Shown: in pieces, positions 1 to 12,908 of the stretch
Layout of the letters: each line of letters opens with the position of its first letter
Position numbering within the stretch: the stretch's first letter is position 1
NCBI GenBank assembly: GCA_037783415.1
Contig: JAZGTN010000027.1
Location: 5,046,001 to 5,110,000 of the forward strand
DNA length: 64,000 nt
DNA from: Leptasterias polaris
Lineage: Eukaryota; Echinodermata; Asteroidea; Forcipulatida; Asteriidae
Reading direction: 5' to 3'
Position numbers and translations under genes: made by a program
Notes under the pieces: model-generated
Told to the model about the DNA's origin: nothing
What the model saw: the letters and a program-made list of their open reading frames with translations, nothing else
The model's database searches: none

Positions 1-2400
1 AAAATAAATCCTATTTGAGTGTTTTGTTTCCGTAGTCATCTTTCATTCAGACGTTATTACTCACGCCAAATACCATTAACCATTACCAATAATTATATCA
101 TTTGAAAGGTAAATTATATCATCAATTGTTATCTAAGAATGAATTCACTTTACTCTTTTCAGAGCCAACACTCATCCCGAACGAGATTTACACATGTAAT
201 GGTCGTACCCGCAAGTTTACCGGTATGAGTTACTTCTTATTTTCCACACAATGCAAAGCTTCGAACACCACATCGAGACCACAACGGCTCATTTTCAGAG
301 CCAACATTGCCTCCAAAAGAAATTTACACATGGTTGTACCTGCAATTTTACTAGTTATAAATACTTTCAAGAGTAAATTCATTCATATTAATTTCTAGTT
401 TTCAAGAAAAAATAACACGCAACCAGCCTGTGAAATTACAAATTGGAAATCACGTTTTAGCGAGAGTAGTTAGTGGTTTATCTTTCTTTTTGTGTACAAT
501 ATCTCCGATCGCTTTTGGCAATCAAAATTAGCAATTGTAAAATCCGGGAGTCTTCTTATGTAATTTCCCCAACTTTGAAGTATTTCAGACTCAAATAATT
601 ATCTGAAGAATCATGGCACTGGAACTGTACAATGAATTAGTTTTCAGATTTAAACGAAATCGAATTTTGTTTACGAATGCTAATCACGTAGCCTATGTCT
701 AAAGGTATCTCCGTCAAACTGAAATGTGAGGTTTTGTCATTATAACAAACTAAACCACACAACTTTACTGCTATCGTGCGTGACTTCAACCAAATCGAAA
801 AAATAAAATAAAATAATAAAAATGACATCGCGGTTTTTCTCTCTTTCTCTTCCCACCCATGACCGCATTCTTTTTTCTAATCTGAAACGCACACTTACCG
901 ACACACTACACCGTAATCTGACGAGGGGTTTCATAATCCGGGATAACGATAAAATCTTCGTGTGTGGAACGTGGGAGATAGAACCTGGCGTGGGATTAAG
1001 TTATTGAAGTTGTTTTTGGCTATCTGTATTTATTGTTTGATTACTTTGGTAATTATGAATTCCGCAATACTGTGCAGGTGTTCATTGCACTATGGCACCT
1101 ATCCCCTTGTTGATGTGTTTTTTGAAGGGTGCTCCATTCGTGTTTGAGATAAATTAATGCAATGTGTTGTTTTTCTGAATTAAGCTCGTTAATTGGTATC
1201 ACTCCACTTAATTGAGAAATTATATAAGGAATAATCGACGATAGGTTTCCAACGTTCAAATTCGCCCCGAATTGGGACTGGAACGAATTAGAAAAGTATA
1301 GGTAGGGCCTATATAGCCATGAATAAAAAACTTCCATGAAAGTTCTTTTTATATCAACATTGTCGTACCATTACTCATTATAGGCCATGTAAAAAAAACA
1401 CCAGTTGATCGTCCCCTCCCTCATCCCTTTTTGAACCCGCATTTTATTATTATTTTTGTTTACCCTCATCTTGACACTATTTTTGATAATTGATTTAATT
1501 TATCCATATTTTAGACTTCTAAGTTCTACAAAAATAAGAAGCCAGTAAACTCCTAGTCGGGCTAGTTTCTTCATTGAAAGAAATAATAAAAATTAAAAAT
1601 TAAAAAGGCCCTCATCTTTCTTTTGGGGGGGATAAACCTGGACGACCAGCTGGTGTATTTTTATTTTTTTACTTGGCCTGTGTTTGTAAATGCATCAAGA
1701 TCCAATATTTATAAGATTTGATGATTTTAGGTCCTTCACCGGTGTATACCAAATAACCGCTCTAGAAGGAGCAGTTACTTGTATGTAAATATATTAATAG
1801 AACTGAATAATTAACGAACACCTCAACATTTTTGAAACGATTACTGTAATCCATCAACAGAAACTAATCCGAGCAATGGTGCATGCATCCCCACGCCCCC
1901 TCCCCCCATCCCACGCGCCATTACCACTTCAATGAAACCAACAAAAACGTGAAAAGAAGATTCAAGTAACACATCTTGACTAAACTGAAAAGTAGGTCAG
2001 GGAGTAAGAAAGAACAACAACCCAACAAGAAGAAGTTCTGCTGGGGAGAAGTAAGTCAGACGTCTACTCAGTACTGCCAGGCAGCCCGGTGGTGCCGGCA
2101 GCGGCCGCTGGCTGGCCACAAGACGGCGCAATAACCCAATCTGGTTTAATTATGGCATAAAGTGATTAATCGCCGATTAAATTAGTTACTCTTGACCTGT
2201 CACGCGTGGAGGCCAGGTTGTGTATATTATTCCCCACACGTCCCGTTCGATGGGACACTTGAGAGGTATTAGAGTCACCGCCTTAAAAACAAACAGATAG
2301 ACGGGGTAATATATGGCCTTTCTCTGTGACATGACTGTCTCTTCATGCTAAAACAGCAACGATGCAGAGAAGGTAATGTTCGGCTATAGCACAATACATC
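1..2400. other. Gene-free AT-rich flank
   Basis: I see no coding region, RNA gene or obvious repeat family here. Short open frames on both strands lack similarity, codon bias and splice context. A GC-rich non-repetitive patch at about 2080-2260 is listed separately. Confidence 0.5.
2080..2260. promoter_or_regulatory. Candidate cis-regulatory block with clustered homeodomain-type sites
   Basis: A GC-rich segment with GCGGCCGC is followed by TTTAATTATGG, GTGATTAATCGC, GATTAAATTAG and a CACGCG-like site within about 120 bp. The TAAT-core sites are denser than in the flanks and the block is not repetitive. This pattern fits an enhancer, but no comparison was possible. Confidence 0.25.
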
Positions 2401-2563
2401 GCAATGTATTTAGCATATACTTTGAGGCCTGACTCAAATCTGAAATAAGAATACCATGTAGGCTTACAAAATTACTTTTGTTTATACTTTCCATGCTAAG
2501 AAAGTACACAGAATGGTCAAAAATTGTGTGAACATGCCTCAAAGTATATTTTAAACACATTGC
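2401..2563. mobile_element. Hairpin (MITE-like) element with 28-bp inverted arms
   Basis: The left arm at 2401-2428 (GCAATGTATTTAGCATATAC plus TTTGAGGC) and the reverse complement of 2536-2563 agree at 25 of 28 positions, with a loop of about 107 bp. There is no coding capacity. No clear target duplication was identified. Confidence 0.55.
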
Positions 2564-5500
2564 AAGCTTTTGTAGACACGCCGAACATTTTCCCTGTTTA
2601 ACACCATTATCCATTTTTAGATATGGCGAACACCAGCATAGGAATAGGTTTGGTTTGGGTGTATACTGACAGATTTACCAAACGTAGCGATTCTATTGTG
2701 TCCACCATATCTCAAAGTCCAAGTTTGCTTAACAGGCAACATCATAGAAAACAAGTCAGAGAAACTTTTCCGCCGGAAAAAACTTCAAAAAAAACTTGAA
2801 CACTCGTCGTAACGAAGCACACATATACATATATTTTCTATGTAGGCATGCAGGGTAAGGGCAAGAATTAAATCAAATTTTTGGTCCATCGGGTACGATA
2901 CAGATAACACAAATGTATTGTTCTATCTTAACAGTGTCACTTCTCTTTAATTAGTGTAGAGATCGTTAAGCTTTTTGATAGTCATTAAAGAAAATATAAA
3001 TACACCACCTCTGGTATTATTTTTAAAAAAATTGTTTCCATCTTGTCTCGGTAGAGTCGACTAATTAAAAGTTAAAACAAAGCAATCATAGGTCCCCGTG
3101 TCGAGGGCCCAGTTGAATCACCCCAAATCCCCTTCAATCGGGTTGCCAGCAGCATCCCGAGGCGATTTATCTCCCTCGTATGTGTACGTATAAACTGTGA
3201 CCCTACCCGGGGGCATACGTATAGCAAGTATACACAACCAGCGCAGGCTGCCGCTGGGCTGTTTGGCTTGTTGGCCCCGTAAGGCACGGATAATGACAAA
3301 CTAACGAGAGAGAAGTTGGTGTGAGATCTGAAAGGAACACGGTGGATCAGGATGTTTTGATGAGTGACTGTAACCGTCATCAAGGTGGTGATGAACGGCG
3401 AATTTGTCTCCCTTTCTCCGCGGTTTAAGTCTACGCCACGCCACAGCCCTAGCAAGTCAAGCGAGTCACTCTTCCCCCCTAGATCTCCCCCTGTGAGCCC
3501 CGTAATCCTGAGCCCGTACGGGACTCGACAGGGCCCGGCCGTGCAAATCAAATAGCGCTCCCCTCCAAATATGATTGATTAGGGTTGATTTCATTTTGTT
3601 TAGATTGGCTTTTTCGCCGGGCATGGCATGTCCCTGGGTAGTTCACTGACGGGGAATCTAGGAAGAGAAGGCGAAATATCTCGGTCTGTCAACTGTACTC
3701 CGTTGGACCGTGAACGCTGCTTCATCAAATACGCAATCTTACAAATTGAATTGCAGATCTCCTCACGCCGTGGGTATAGCCTTTCTCTCATGCTCTAGCA
3801 AAGCGTGCGACGATGGTCGGCTGTTTTTTGTTTCTTTACTTTCCCTTTTTTTTTTACTCTTACTACAGAAATTCGGTGAATTTGACTTGACAGTGGAGGG
3901 GCTTTGATACGCTTGGGTGAGCATTAGCGAATCTTGAGCAATAGCCATCAAGCTGAGCGGATGGAGATGCTAGAGTTTGGCATGGCGATGGAGTTTGCAC
4001 CCCCCCCCCCCCCCCCCCCCACCCATCGCACTGAGTTTACAAAAATAAAATAATAATAGACAGTTTTTTGAGATTGAGAGAATTTTAACCGATGACTTCG
4101 TTTCAAATAACTTTAATTAAATTCCGAAGACCCTACAAAAGCTTCGACTTATGACGCTGTAAAACTTAAAAGGCGTAAAGCCCATTACATTCAATGTTCC
4201 ATAAAACATACTTGTTTTACGAATGTCCATTATTATAGTAGGCATATTTACAAACTAAATTTAAAGACAAAATCGGAATGAATAGTGGGAGAGCCCCCTT
4301 TCAACCAACATAACGGTACAGCTTATCATTAGGGCCTACTTAATTTAGCAACCTCTAAATTCACATCTTACTTCTGTGTCTGTACTGCAAAGTGAAGTAG
4401 TAGTGGAAGTGGAACTAAATCATTGGTAATTGATGTATTTTTCTAGAAAATGTGGATTTGTGAGGTAGAATTCAAGAATTAAACATCGTGTTTCCATTTT
4501 GTGCGTCTGTGACTGCCGAGAAAAACGAGAGCAATCGGTGACGATTTTAAGCTGTCACACAAACCTTGTTAACAAAATATGAAAACAAACAATACCGACA
4601 AGTAATACATCATTTCACATTAGAAGAAACAAATATACTGCCCCATAAAAGAAGAAGAAGAAGAAGAACTTAGAAAAAGAAGGAAAGAAAACAGAAAAAC
4701 AGCAACTACAATGACTTCATGTCTCAGTAAATAATTTGTTTTTCTCAAATTGAACCCCAACTGTGACGAAGTTCCAATTATGTTAAATGATTTTGAAATA
4801 AACCAACTGAACATTTTGGAACAAAACCTACCACAGTCTATTGAGAAAGAGATAGAATCCCACGTTTAAGAGAAAACCATGTAATGATGATCTATCGTTT
4901 TGTTGATTAATTTATATTTATCATTTTAGTATTAGTAATAAAACATCTTGCTGAAGTTTTTCGCAGTATGGTTTGTATCAGAGCCAGTTGTTATATCCCG
5001 TTCAAATGAAAAAAGAAGACGACGACCCCCACTATTTTCTGAAAACAGTCAATGTTAAACTGTGTCTTCAAACACATTTACACTTTTTTCTTCTATTTTT
5101 ACAATAATAGGTTTGTAACGGGTACTAAAGCATTGATTTAAATGAACGTAATAAATGCATAAACCAGTTACAAGTGTTACCGTGAACATTGAGGCTGGTT
5201 TCTTTTTTGCTGGACATTGAATCTTATCAAAATGGCCATGTAGCATGTATGGGCAAATGGCGTTATAATTTCCCAGCTTTAATTATCAAACCAATTAGGA
5301 GGTGAAAATCCACGATATGCCAGTGTTTGGACAGTAAAATTAGTGGAGACGAACACCGATGCCCCTCGCAGCTTAATCCCCACCGCTGGCTAAAAAAAAA
5401 AAACCCGACTCAAAAAGAAGAAAAACGAGAAGTCGTGGAAATCTCCTTGAGAGGTTTGTTGGGCTTCGGCAAGGCTGTCATTGGCCCCCCAAAAGAAACT

Positions 5501-5905
5501 AATTCTTGCCTCCAATAGAAGGGTAACACCGAGGGTTTATTGAGGGCTCCGGGGCTTGATCATCTCTGTACTCATAAATCCGTAAAGCTTGGACATTATG
5601 ACTCGTTTACTTTTCGGCAACCGATGTTCAATTGACGTCGTCAGACTCGCAGTTTAAAGAGGGGTGTTAATTTGGGACTCTTACTACAAGTGGACCCTCT
5701 ATCAGGCCACGCCGTCACAATCTTTGCAGTGCTCACTGGATGTGCCCAACAGCAATCACTGATCACTTTTATAATAGGCCTATTTCAAAAAAGAAAAAAA
5801 AGGTCTGACTGGTTTGCCCTTCCACAGCCTCGGTTTGGTAACACTGGTTTAAAAAGGAAAAAGCACCAAAACAAGATGGCTGAGATGTATGAGGACTTAT
5901 TTATA
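2564..5905. other. Gene-free stretch with GC-rich block and poly(C)
   Basis: No supported gene. About 3070-3560 is GC-richer with open frames on both strands but no recognisable product; the longest minus-strand frame lacks homology-like motifs. A 21-nt poly(C) tract lies at 4000-4020. A (GAA/AAG)-type microsatellite is near 4648-4670. Confidence 0.4.
4000..4020 (+). repeat. Poly(C)21 tract
   Basis: Twenty-one consecutive C residues. It is one of at least eight such tracts of 15 nt or more in this window. Confidence 0.95.
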
Positions 5906-6056
5906 GGCCCTTTTCGAATCCCCGGCTTGGGCTTGGGCTCTAGCTCAGGCTCCGACCGCATGTTTGAAGCCATGAACTTGAAGCGCACGTTTTCAGAAAC
6001 AACTGACGGAGCCCAAGCCGAAGCCCAAACCCAAAGCCGTCGTTTCTAAAAGGGCC
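5906..6056. mobile_element. MITE-like element with ~50-bp terminal inverted repeats
   Basis: The left end starts GGCCCTTTTCGAATCC followed by a GGCTTGGGCTTGGGC run. The right end ends in TCTAAAAGGGCC preceded by GCCCAAGCC-type repeats that are its reverse complement. Total length is 151 bp. It lies within open frames on both strands that are therefore not genes. Confidence 0.65.
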
Positions 6057-6190
6057 TTGCTCAGATCGTAGAGCAAGTTCAGATACAATATCTCTGTCAG
6101 TTTCAGCCCCTGATATAAAATTGAGGCAACATTTCAAAGATCTGACAAGTGAGAAAATGATATGCTTAAACCACTGCTAAGCAGAAGTCC

Positions 6191-6366
6191 TTAAAGAGTG
6201 TGTACAACATTGGTAATTGTCAAAGATCAATATCCACACTTGATGTGACCCAACATATTTATACATGAAATAACAAACCTGTGAAAGATGCAGCAAATCG
6301 GCCTTCGGAGTCATGAGAAAACAGTGAAAACCCCTTATTATTATGTTGTCACTGTTTTCAAACATC
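6191..6366. mobile_element. Truncated copy of TTAA-bounded palindromic element
   Basis: It begins TTAAAGAGTGTGTACAACAT then TGGTAATTGTCAAAG, the same 5' end as the copies at 59810 and 63096. It continues with the shared TAACAAACCTGTGAAA segment. The 3' half is not recognisable. Confidence 0.6.
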
Positions 6367-9300
6367 GGATTGTATCACCAGTGATAAAGACTAGTTGTTT
6401 TACTCATTTCCTAAAAACTATAGCATTTCAAGCAAAACTATTTAAAGAGGAGTTTACCACCATGACCATCTTTGTACCACTACCATGTAAGTTATGTGCA
6501 AATCTGTGTACATTTATATTTTCAATCTTACCAATGTTGTACACACCCTTTAAAGTAAGCGAGAAACGTACAGTTTTAAACGAGTTTCATCACATGATAT
6601 TGGAGACTGGTACCCCGTGTCTGCCAAGCACTGGCACCATGTGTCTGTCGAGAATAGAATACTATAAGAGACTAAACGCAACAAGTGCAGTCTTACACGA
6701 TACAAATGTATGAATAAATAAATAAAAAGTAGATCAAATCCACAAATAAAATATGAATAGACAACTTGTGCAAGAACGATGTTGTTACTAAAAATTGTTG
6801 CATGGATAAACAGAGTGCGTGTATCCAGGCCTACAATTCCGTGCCCAACTCTCCAAACAGACATGCGGGGAAAACCCCACTTTTTGAGAAGTTTTTTACG
6901 GCAATGTTAATAGGTGAGTGAGGGGAGGGGTCAGCAATTTTAAAAGGGGGACCTAACAAACACGACAATCAAACCTCTGGCGTGAGAAGTACTGATCCTT
7001 TTGTATTATTCTATTACATCAGGGCTTGACATTTTCCTAACAAGTGCAGTGAACAAGAAAGGAGTGTATAGGCCTGCATTCTCCATATGGTCTACAACCA
7101 CATCAGATTGCAGGCGAGTTCTGGATGGATGGGGGCTGAGATGTAGCAAGCCCCCATAATCAGGAAGTGACCATCTTCCCTCAGCTCCCGTATCTGCATC
7201 CGTTCTGTCCTTTTCTCTTTTTTTCTCCCCCTCAGCCGGGAGACGAAAGGAGCACGTAGCGGTCTACACACTCTACACACTCCCTCCCCGGCCCCTGGGG
7301 CACCTGTACTTGATGCACACGGCTGCCAAATGAATCGCAAGATGATTATCGTGCTACACTCTATCTCCGCGCTCCTCCCCACTTTCCCAGATACTCCAAC
7401 CCCCTCGGTGCCTTATCTCGACGGGGACGAAGACAGGGATGAGATGGTTGGATACTGAAAAGCAGGAGAAGGAGGGGGGGGGGGGGGTGGTGGTGTATAA
7501 TATGGCCTCCATGCTGTATACGGGCTAGTGTACTATCTCGAAGGCAGGTCGTACTTTCACACTGAAATGAATGACAGTGATAAAAAGCAAGATGGTGACA
7601 AGATATCAACATGTTAACGCGCGGAACAAAAATACACGGGCAAATTGTTTCATTTGACAGGCTCCTGACGTGGACACAGTCAAGCATGCATCAAGAAAGT
7701 CTCTCCGTAAAACTGAAACGATCACAACACAAAATGATCACAACACGGACACCATGTATCGTCTTATAGTGTAACCGCCTACAGGTTGCCCCTTTTATTA
7801 TCTTCATTTGATACAATTACAGTGATATTGACACCACAGATCCTTTACGTTTAATGCAATAATAATACTCTACGTTGCGCATTTTGGGCACGCAGTGTGC
7901 ACAAACCGCTAAGAATAGCTGTATACAGCATGATACCCTCTTTGAAACTATCCGATTGTGGCAAGATTATATGCCCCTATAATACAAGAAAATGAATTGA
8001 TAATACGGAGAATGTCCCACACTACAGTGATACCCTCTGAGCCGACAAATCCGCCGTCACTCCGCTTCTTTTAACGGTACACAAGCAGCGTGTACACCGC
8101 GGTGAAGTTGACGCACACATGGGATTCGGTCCCTCCGGAGTGCAGCAAATCTAAATTTGATTTGATTTCCCCCTCTTCTCTCTCTCTCTCCCTGTCTATA
8201 TCTCAAAGTGACGGTCTTAAAGCGACACGATTAATCAACAATACCAAGCAATTTCAATTTCCCCCAAACACAGCAACAACAATTTTCACGGCGGGTTGAC
8301 ACTTTGGTCGCAGTGGGGGAGGCAGGGAGAGAGAGCATGGATAGGAAAAGAGATGCATGTATAGTGATAACAAAAAAAGGCAACCGCCTCGTCGGAGCAT
8401 GATTATGATGGGGACACAATTAGAGATATTGCCGGTGCAGAATCGGGGAGGTCCCGCTAGGGCATTTTGGTGTACCGTGCAAGCCGAACCCAATCTCCCG
8501 TAGTTGGTTGGAAATGAAGTAAGATGCTCGGCTCTCACCTCGTATTTCCCAAAGTGTTCGACACACGGGAATAGCTCGCTGACTCCAGATTATATCCTAG
8601 GGGTACTTATTAATTTCATTGCACGAAAAGGCAACACTCATCAGCAAAAGCGGAAGCGTGTTTTTGTTAGACATAATATACTTTAATACAGTTTTGTGCA
8701 TAGCATAAACGCCATTATAACTCAATGACCACATACAATAACACGGGGATTTGGGTGAGATTTTTTTTTGTTGGGTTCAAAGCCTGGTATAAATTAAAAA
8801 AAGAAAGAACAAATGATAATTGAAATGAGTCTTAACTCGGTCTATAATACAGACTTTAAATAAGTTACACTTGGTATTGTTTAGGTTAAGGTAGGTAATG
8901 AGCCTATTATTTCATGACAATACGGATATAACATTGCTCTTAAATGGTGCTTAAGTTTTAGTGGTTAAATTATTAATTAATTGAATAGTTAATAAATTAA
9001 TAGACAATATGAAGGACTTCTTTATTTTATGTTTGGATAATGAAGAAGAAGACAAAACCAATCACTCGAAAACAAATGTTTGGTGAGCCGATTGTATTGT
9101 TTAAGTATTTTTTAAATTTTGTATTCCTAATTGTCTTCGGGAATTATTTTCGGTACCACATATCTGCTCATAAATTTGTGTGTGTCGTAATATTAAAGTG
9201 GAAAAAGTCCCTCTAAAAAATAAATACCGTTTAGCACAGACAGAGAAAGGTCGCAGGGGTTGAGCGAGTAAACCGTGCTACATGTATGTACAAGCAGATG

Positions 9301-12300
9301 CTAACAAATCTGGTGCCGTACCGTCCAGTAGTTTACCTTTGAAGATTTCTGGCATGACGATTTGTTTTACGCATACCAGTGATAAAAGTAGGCCATACTC
9401 CAGAGCAAAATATTCGGTCAGAAGTTTGTTAGTTATACCCACAAGTGTTAAACTTTTCTAAATAACATACGCAAATCTTGCTCTTACTTATTTAGGCGGC
9501 AAAATATCGGTATTTGTATATACATTTTGCATTTATCCATTCCATTATTGTTTGTTTATCATAATTGAGTTGCTTAATTGTGAATTATACATTAATTAAC
9601 TATGTGCATCTTTCATAAAGCAATCTCCTCTACAGTTGCTAAAAGCGTTTCCCAAATGTCAAATGCAGTTATTTAGTTTTAGTTCCCTTTCACAGGAAGA
9701 CAATATATATAATATAACACCACAAACAAAAAGTGTGTTCAAAATAGACTCTGCAAACCGCCCGTGTATACATTACCCACGGTGTTTAATATCATTATAT
9801 GTACATACACCCATAACTTATTAACTGTCCGTCATTTTCAAACAGTCGCCTCTATTATCACATAATATACTTTACTCATGCGCGTTACGTAACAATATCA
9901 AAGTTTGAACTCCCGTCTATTAATTAACTTGGACTGTTACAATGTGTCACGCGCAACATTTTGGAATAATATAAAAGGCACTAAACTTTGCTCTCTGCAT
10001 TATTGGCGGCAACCAGGTTTTTTTTTTCTCACCTGAAAATAAAAAGAATTTTTGTTGACATTCATTAACGCAAGCAAAACATTTTATCTGGCTATCTTTG
10101 TGTTTGTTTAAAAGATTTCGACTCAACCATACGATACAACATATGGGAAGGTACCCGACAGTGGTTTGTTTCAATAAAACAAAATGCTACATACACAACT
10201 GCAGGGCAATACACTTTCAAAAGGAAAATCTACAACACTAGACCTCCACAAATTTGTATTATTATATATGTTTACTCTTTAAAGTTTCCGATTGGATTGA
10301 ACTTTTCGAGAAACTAAATGTATCGTTACTGTTGTTTCATTTTAAACACTTGTTTTCTTCTGTTTACGTTTCCTAAACACAATAACCATTCCCCTTTATT
10401 TTTACAAGATTTTATTTTACTAGCAAAAAAGAAAAACAATTTCAATTATTTTGTGTTATACAATATCTTGAAATAAGCTCGACAAACTCAAATCAAGTTC
10501 CACAAACCATAAAAAAAAAAAGTTTTTTACAATTCTGACGAAACACTGTTTCACAAAAATATTATTTTATTTTTGTAAAGTTTCCATATGGGTCAACTAA
10601 CTCTACGAAAAGGTTGAAGATATTTTTTTTTGAAAGACATCACAGGCACTCTCTCATCATCATGGAAAAAAGCCCACACAAACTTAACAGAGTTATTTCT
10701 TGTTAACAACAAAATGTAAATACAAAAATTCCCACATGTTTCATAATTTCAAATTTCATACAATTTTGAGAAAATAAGCACAAACAGAAATGTTAAATAC
10801 TGGCACCAAAAAAGCAAACCCTTACGCACTTCCTCTCTAGGCCTACACATAATAGTATAAGAGTATCACCCAAACTATATCCACAATAACCAGCAAAATC
10901 CCTTATAATGCAAAATATTCATTACAAAGCAGTGTGTCCACAAACACACGCGAACACAGAGTTCTTAACCTGCCCATAACAAGCCACAGATGACACAGGA
11001 TTCACCACAAAACAACAGCCATCATTTTAACTTTTTTGTTTCTTTCTTTTTCGACCGGTAATCCTTCCCGATGGACCGGGTGGATGGAACCCGCGCGCCA
11101 GCGACGTCCGTGCTCACCAATGTCGCTAAAATATAAAAACCAAATAAAAAACCTCGCACACTGCTGCTTAAAGTTCCAGAGATAACATTTGCCTTAACTA
11201 ATGGCCAGCCCATTATACACAAAGAATACATCCCAAAGTCAGACAGGATGTACGGGAGAAGTATTAAGGGAAAACAAACTGATACTGTTTGCAGCAAAGA
11301 AGAGAAGAAAAAAATCACTCGGCGAAAAAGACATCTTTTCTTACATTTGCATGAATAGCAAATCCTTGATAATTCCTAAGTGCTTCGGGACTTAGAAAGG
11401 GGGAAAAAGCTGTATTTTAATGACTTGCGGTGGGGAATGTGCAGCGGTGTGTAAGGGCTTGAACAGATGCATGAAGGGTGAACAGCAATTGAAAAGCCAT
11501 CAATGAAGAAAGGGGGGGGGGGTGTTGAAATGACTGGTCATCCGCAAATCTTGCACTACAAATCAGAGAGCATAAAGACCTGTCTACACGGGTTAGTTCT
11601 GACGGTCAGGCATTGGTCATATAAAAAAACCGTTGGGAACTGTAAATTAATTTTTCTGTTTGTCTTTTAGTCAACCTGTGACTAATTCCATCATTGTAGT
11701 TCGAAAGAAATATTGTCAACTCAATGTTTAAAACAAAAATGGCAAGTAACTAATACATCCATTCCCCCCCCCCCCCTCTCTCATATTACAACTGCAATGC
11801 TGTTTTGCATCATTGGTCATGGCCCACAATTGAACTGATTGCAACGATATGAACACAGTCATGATTAAATAAAAATATATTTTTTCCGTTCTGTCAAGCA
11901 AGACTGACACATTTGAGAAGTCAAATCGCAGGGTCTGCACAAACACAAGCTAAACTGGGTAGGTACAAAATTGGCTATCGGGAGAGCAAACTCGTTTCTA
12001 TTCTTTGGTTTTCAATAAAATAAATCCGTCCGATGGACTCCTGAGTGAGAAACAAAAGGTTCTCAGAGTCCTGCCTTCTCCTGAGGACGATCAGAGTTTA
12101 CAGATGGAAACGTCAAGATGTTACAAAACCAATTCTTTTCAGAAGTACAACTCACGAGTGATTCACCTGCACGGCGTTACCGCAAACCTTACTAGACTGA
12201 GTGTCTTGTATAACTACTTAGCTTGTCGAGAAGTCACTTTGCTAGAACCACTTTGCTAAAACCATTGATACCACACCATGCGATGCCTCAAATCCCATAT

Positions 12301-12463
12301 AGAACCATGTTCCTTTCATTTGGTCATCATGATCTCGATGATGCCAGTATTTCAATAAGATGATTGGTTTTTATGCTGACCCTTCATTAAACCATCTTTT
12401 AAACACTCCTCTGGAAGTTTACTAACTAAACTGCCAACAATGCTGTGCCATCTTTTGTTTTTT
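6367..12463. other. Gene-free flank downstream of EHBP1
   Basis: No supported coding exon. GC-richer non-repetitive patches occur at about 7080-7480 and 8060-8560, both rich in CT runs. Roughly 8690-10990 is strongly AT-rich with nothing recognisable. About 12000-12210 holds a diverged interspersed repeat (CTCCTGAGGACGATCAGAG ... CGTTACCGCAAACC) related to the copies at 35590 and 51590. Confidence 0.4.
12005..12210 (+). repeat. Diverged copy of the 'CCTGACGATGA ... TACCGCAAACC' interspersed repeat
   Basis: It contains CTCCTGAGGACGATCAGAG, GAAACGTCAAG and GCACGGCGTTACCGCAAACC in the same order as CCTGACGATGACTAGAG, GAAACGTTG and TGGTGTTACCGCAAACC at 35590-35877. The similarity is weak in between. 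Confidence 0.4.
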
Positions 12464-12469
12464 TTTATT
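12464..12469 (-). terminator. Candidate polyadenylation signal AATAAA
   Basis: The minus-strand hexamer AATAAA lies about 360 nt after the EHBP1 stop codon, followed by an A-rich stretch and then a GT-containing region. It is the first canonical hexamer I see downstream, but use of it is not shown. Confidence 0.35.
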
Positions 12470-12585
12470 GTAATTTGTAGTAATACTATTTATCTGATTT
12501 ATACTATCTTGTCCATCCCAATTGTACCAGGAATTTTCTTTAAACAACAGACTAACACCTCTGGTTATCTCCCAAGACTTGTATG

Positions 12586-12745
12586 TTTCCTTCAAGCTGT
12601 TAAGCAGCGAACATTGCTTAGCAAAACATTCCGATAAGCAAAACATTAGCAGGGAGCCAGTCACAAAGAGAACGCTTTACTTGGTATTTCGGCTGGTAAC
12701 CTGTCTCTGCTGAGCAAGATTGTTCAACGCCAAGCAATTTGTTCC
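12586..12745. mobile_element. Diverged copy of AGCTGCTTAA hairpin element
   Basis: It shares AGCTGTTAAGCAG, GCTTAGCAAAA, AGCCAGTCACA and TTCGGCTGGTAACCT in order with the copies at 41164, 47495 and 61958. It falls within the probable EHBP1 3' UTR. Confidence 0.5.
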
Positions 12746-12826
12746 TCATATTCTGGCTTGTTTGAAGAATGTTTGATGACATGCCAAGTCTGGGCCCCTG
12801 ACTGATTATGTTGCATTTGTATGTAG

Positions 12827-12908
12827 TTACTGTATGGAGCATTTCTCCTCTTTTCGTCTGCTTCGTCTCCTCAGCATATTATCCAGGTATTCTGCCTCCT
12901 CTTCCGCT
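12827..12908 (-). CDS. EHBP1: EHBP1 terminal exon: end of bMERB and CAAX box CSIQ
   Basis: It completes Glu and encodes [20 protein letters not shown] and EKCSIQ, then TAA at 12829-12827. Vertebrate EHBP1 ends KEEKCVLQ. The C-terminal CSIQ fits the CAAX prenylation signal, with Gln in the last place usually favouring farnesylation. The basic run RRRSRRK just before it could help membrane binding (inference). The acceptor is GTCCGCAG. Confidence 0.96.

Larger units (their letters stand above)
12464..12826 (-). other. EHBP1: Probable EHBP1 3' untranslated region
   Basis: On the minus strand the DNA after the stop codon runs to a first AATAAA at 12469-12464, giving a short 3' UTR of about 360-390 nt. 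A diverged copy of the AGCTGCTTAA hairpin element (about 12586-12745) lies inside it. Other AATAAA sites occur further downstream, so a longer UTR is possible. Confidence 0.45.

Noticed and set aside
3072..3551. 159-codon minus-strand frame
   Set aside because: No recognisable domain, no splice context, a plus-strand frame also open over part of it, and stop-poor because of GC content.
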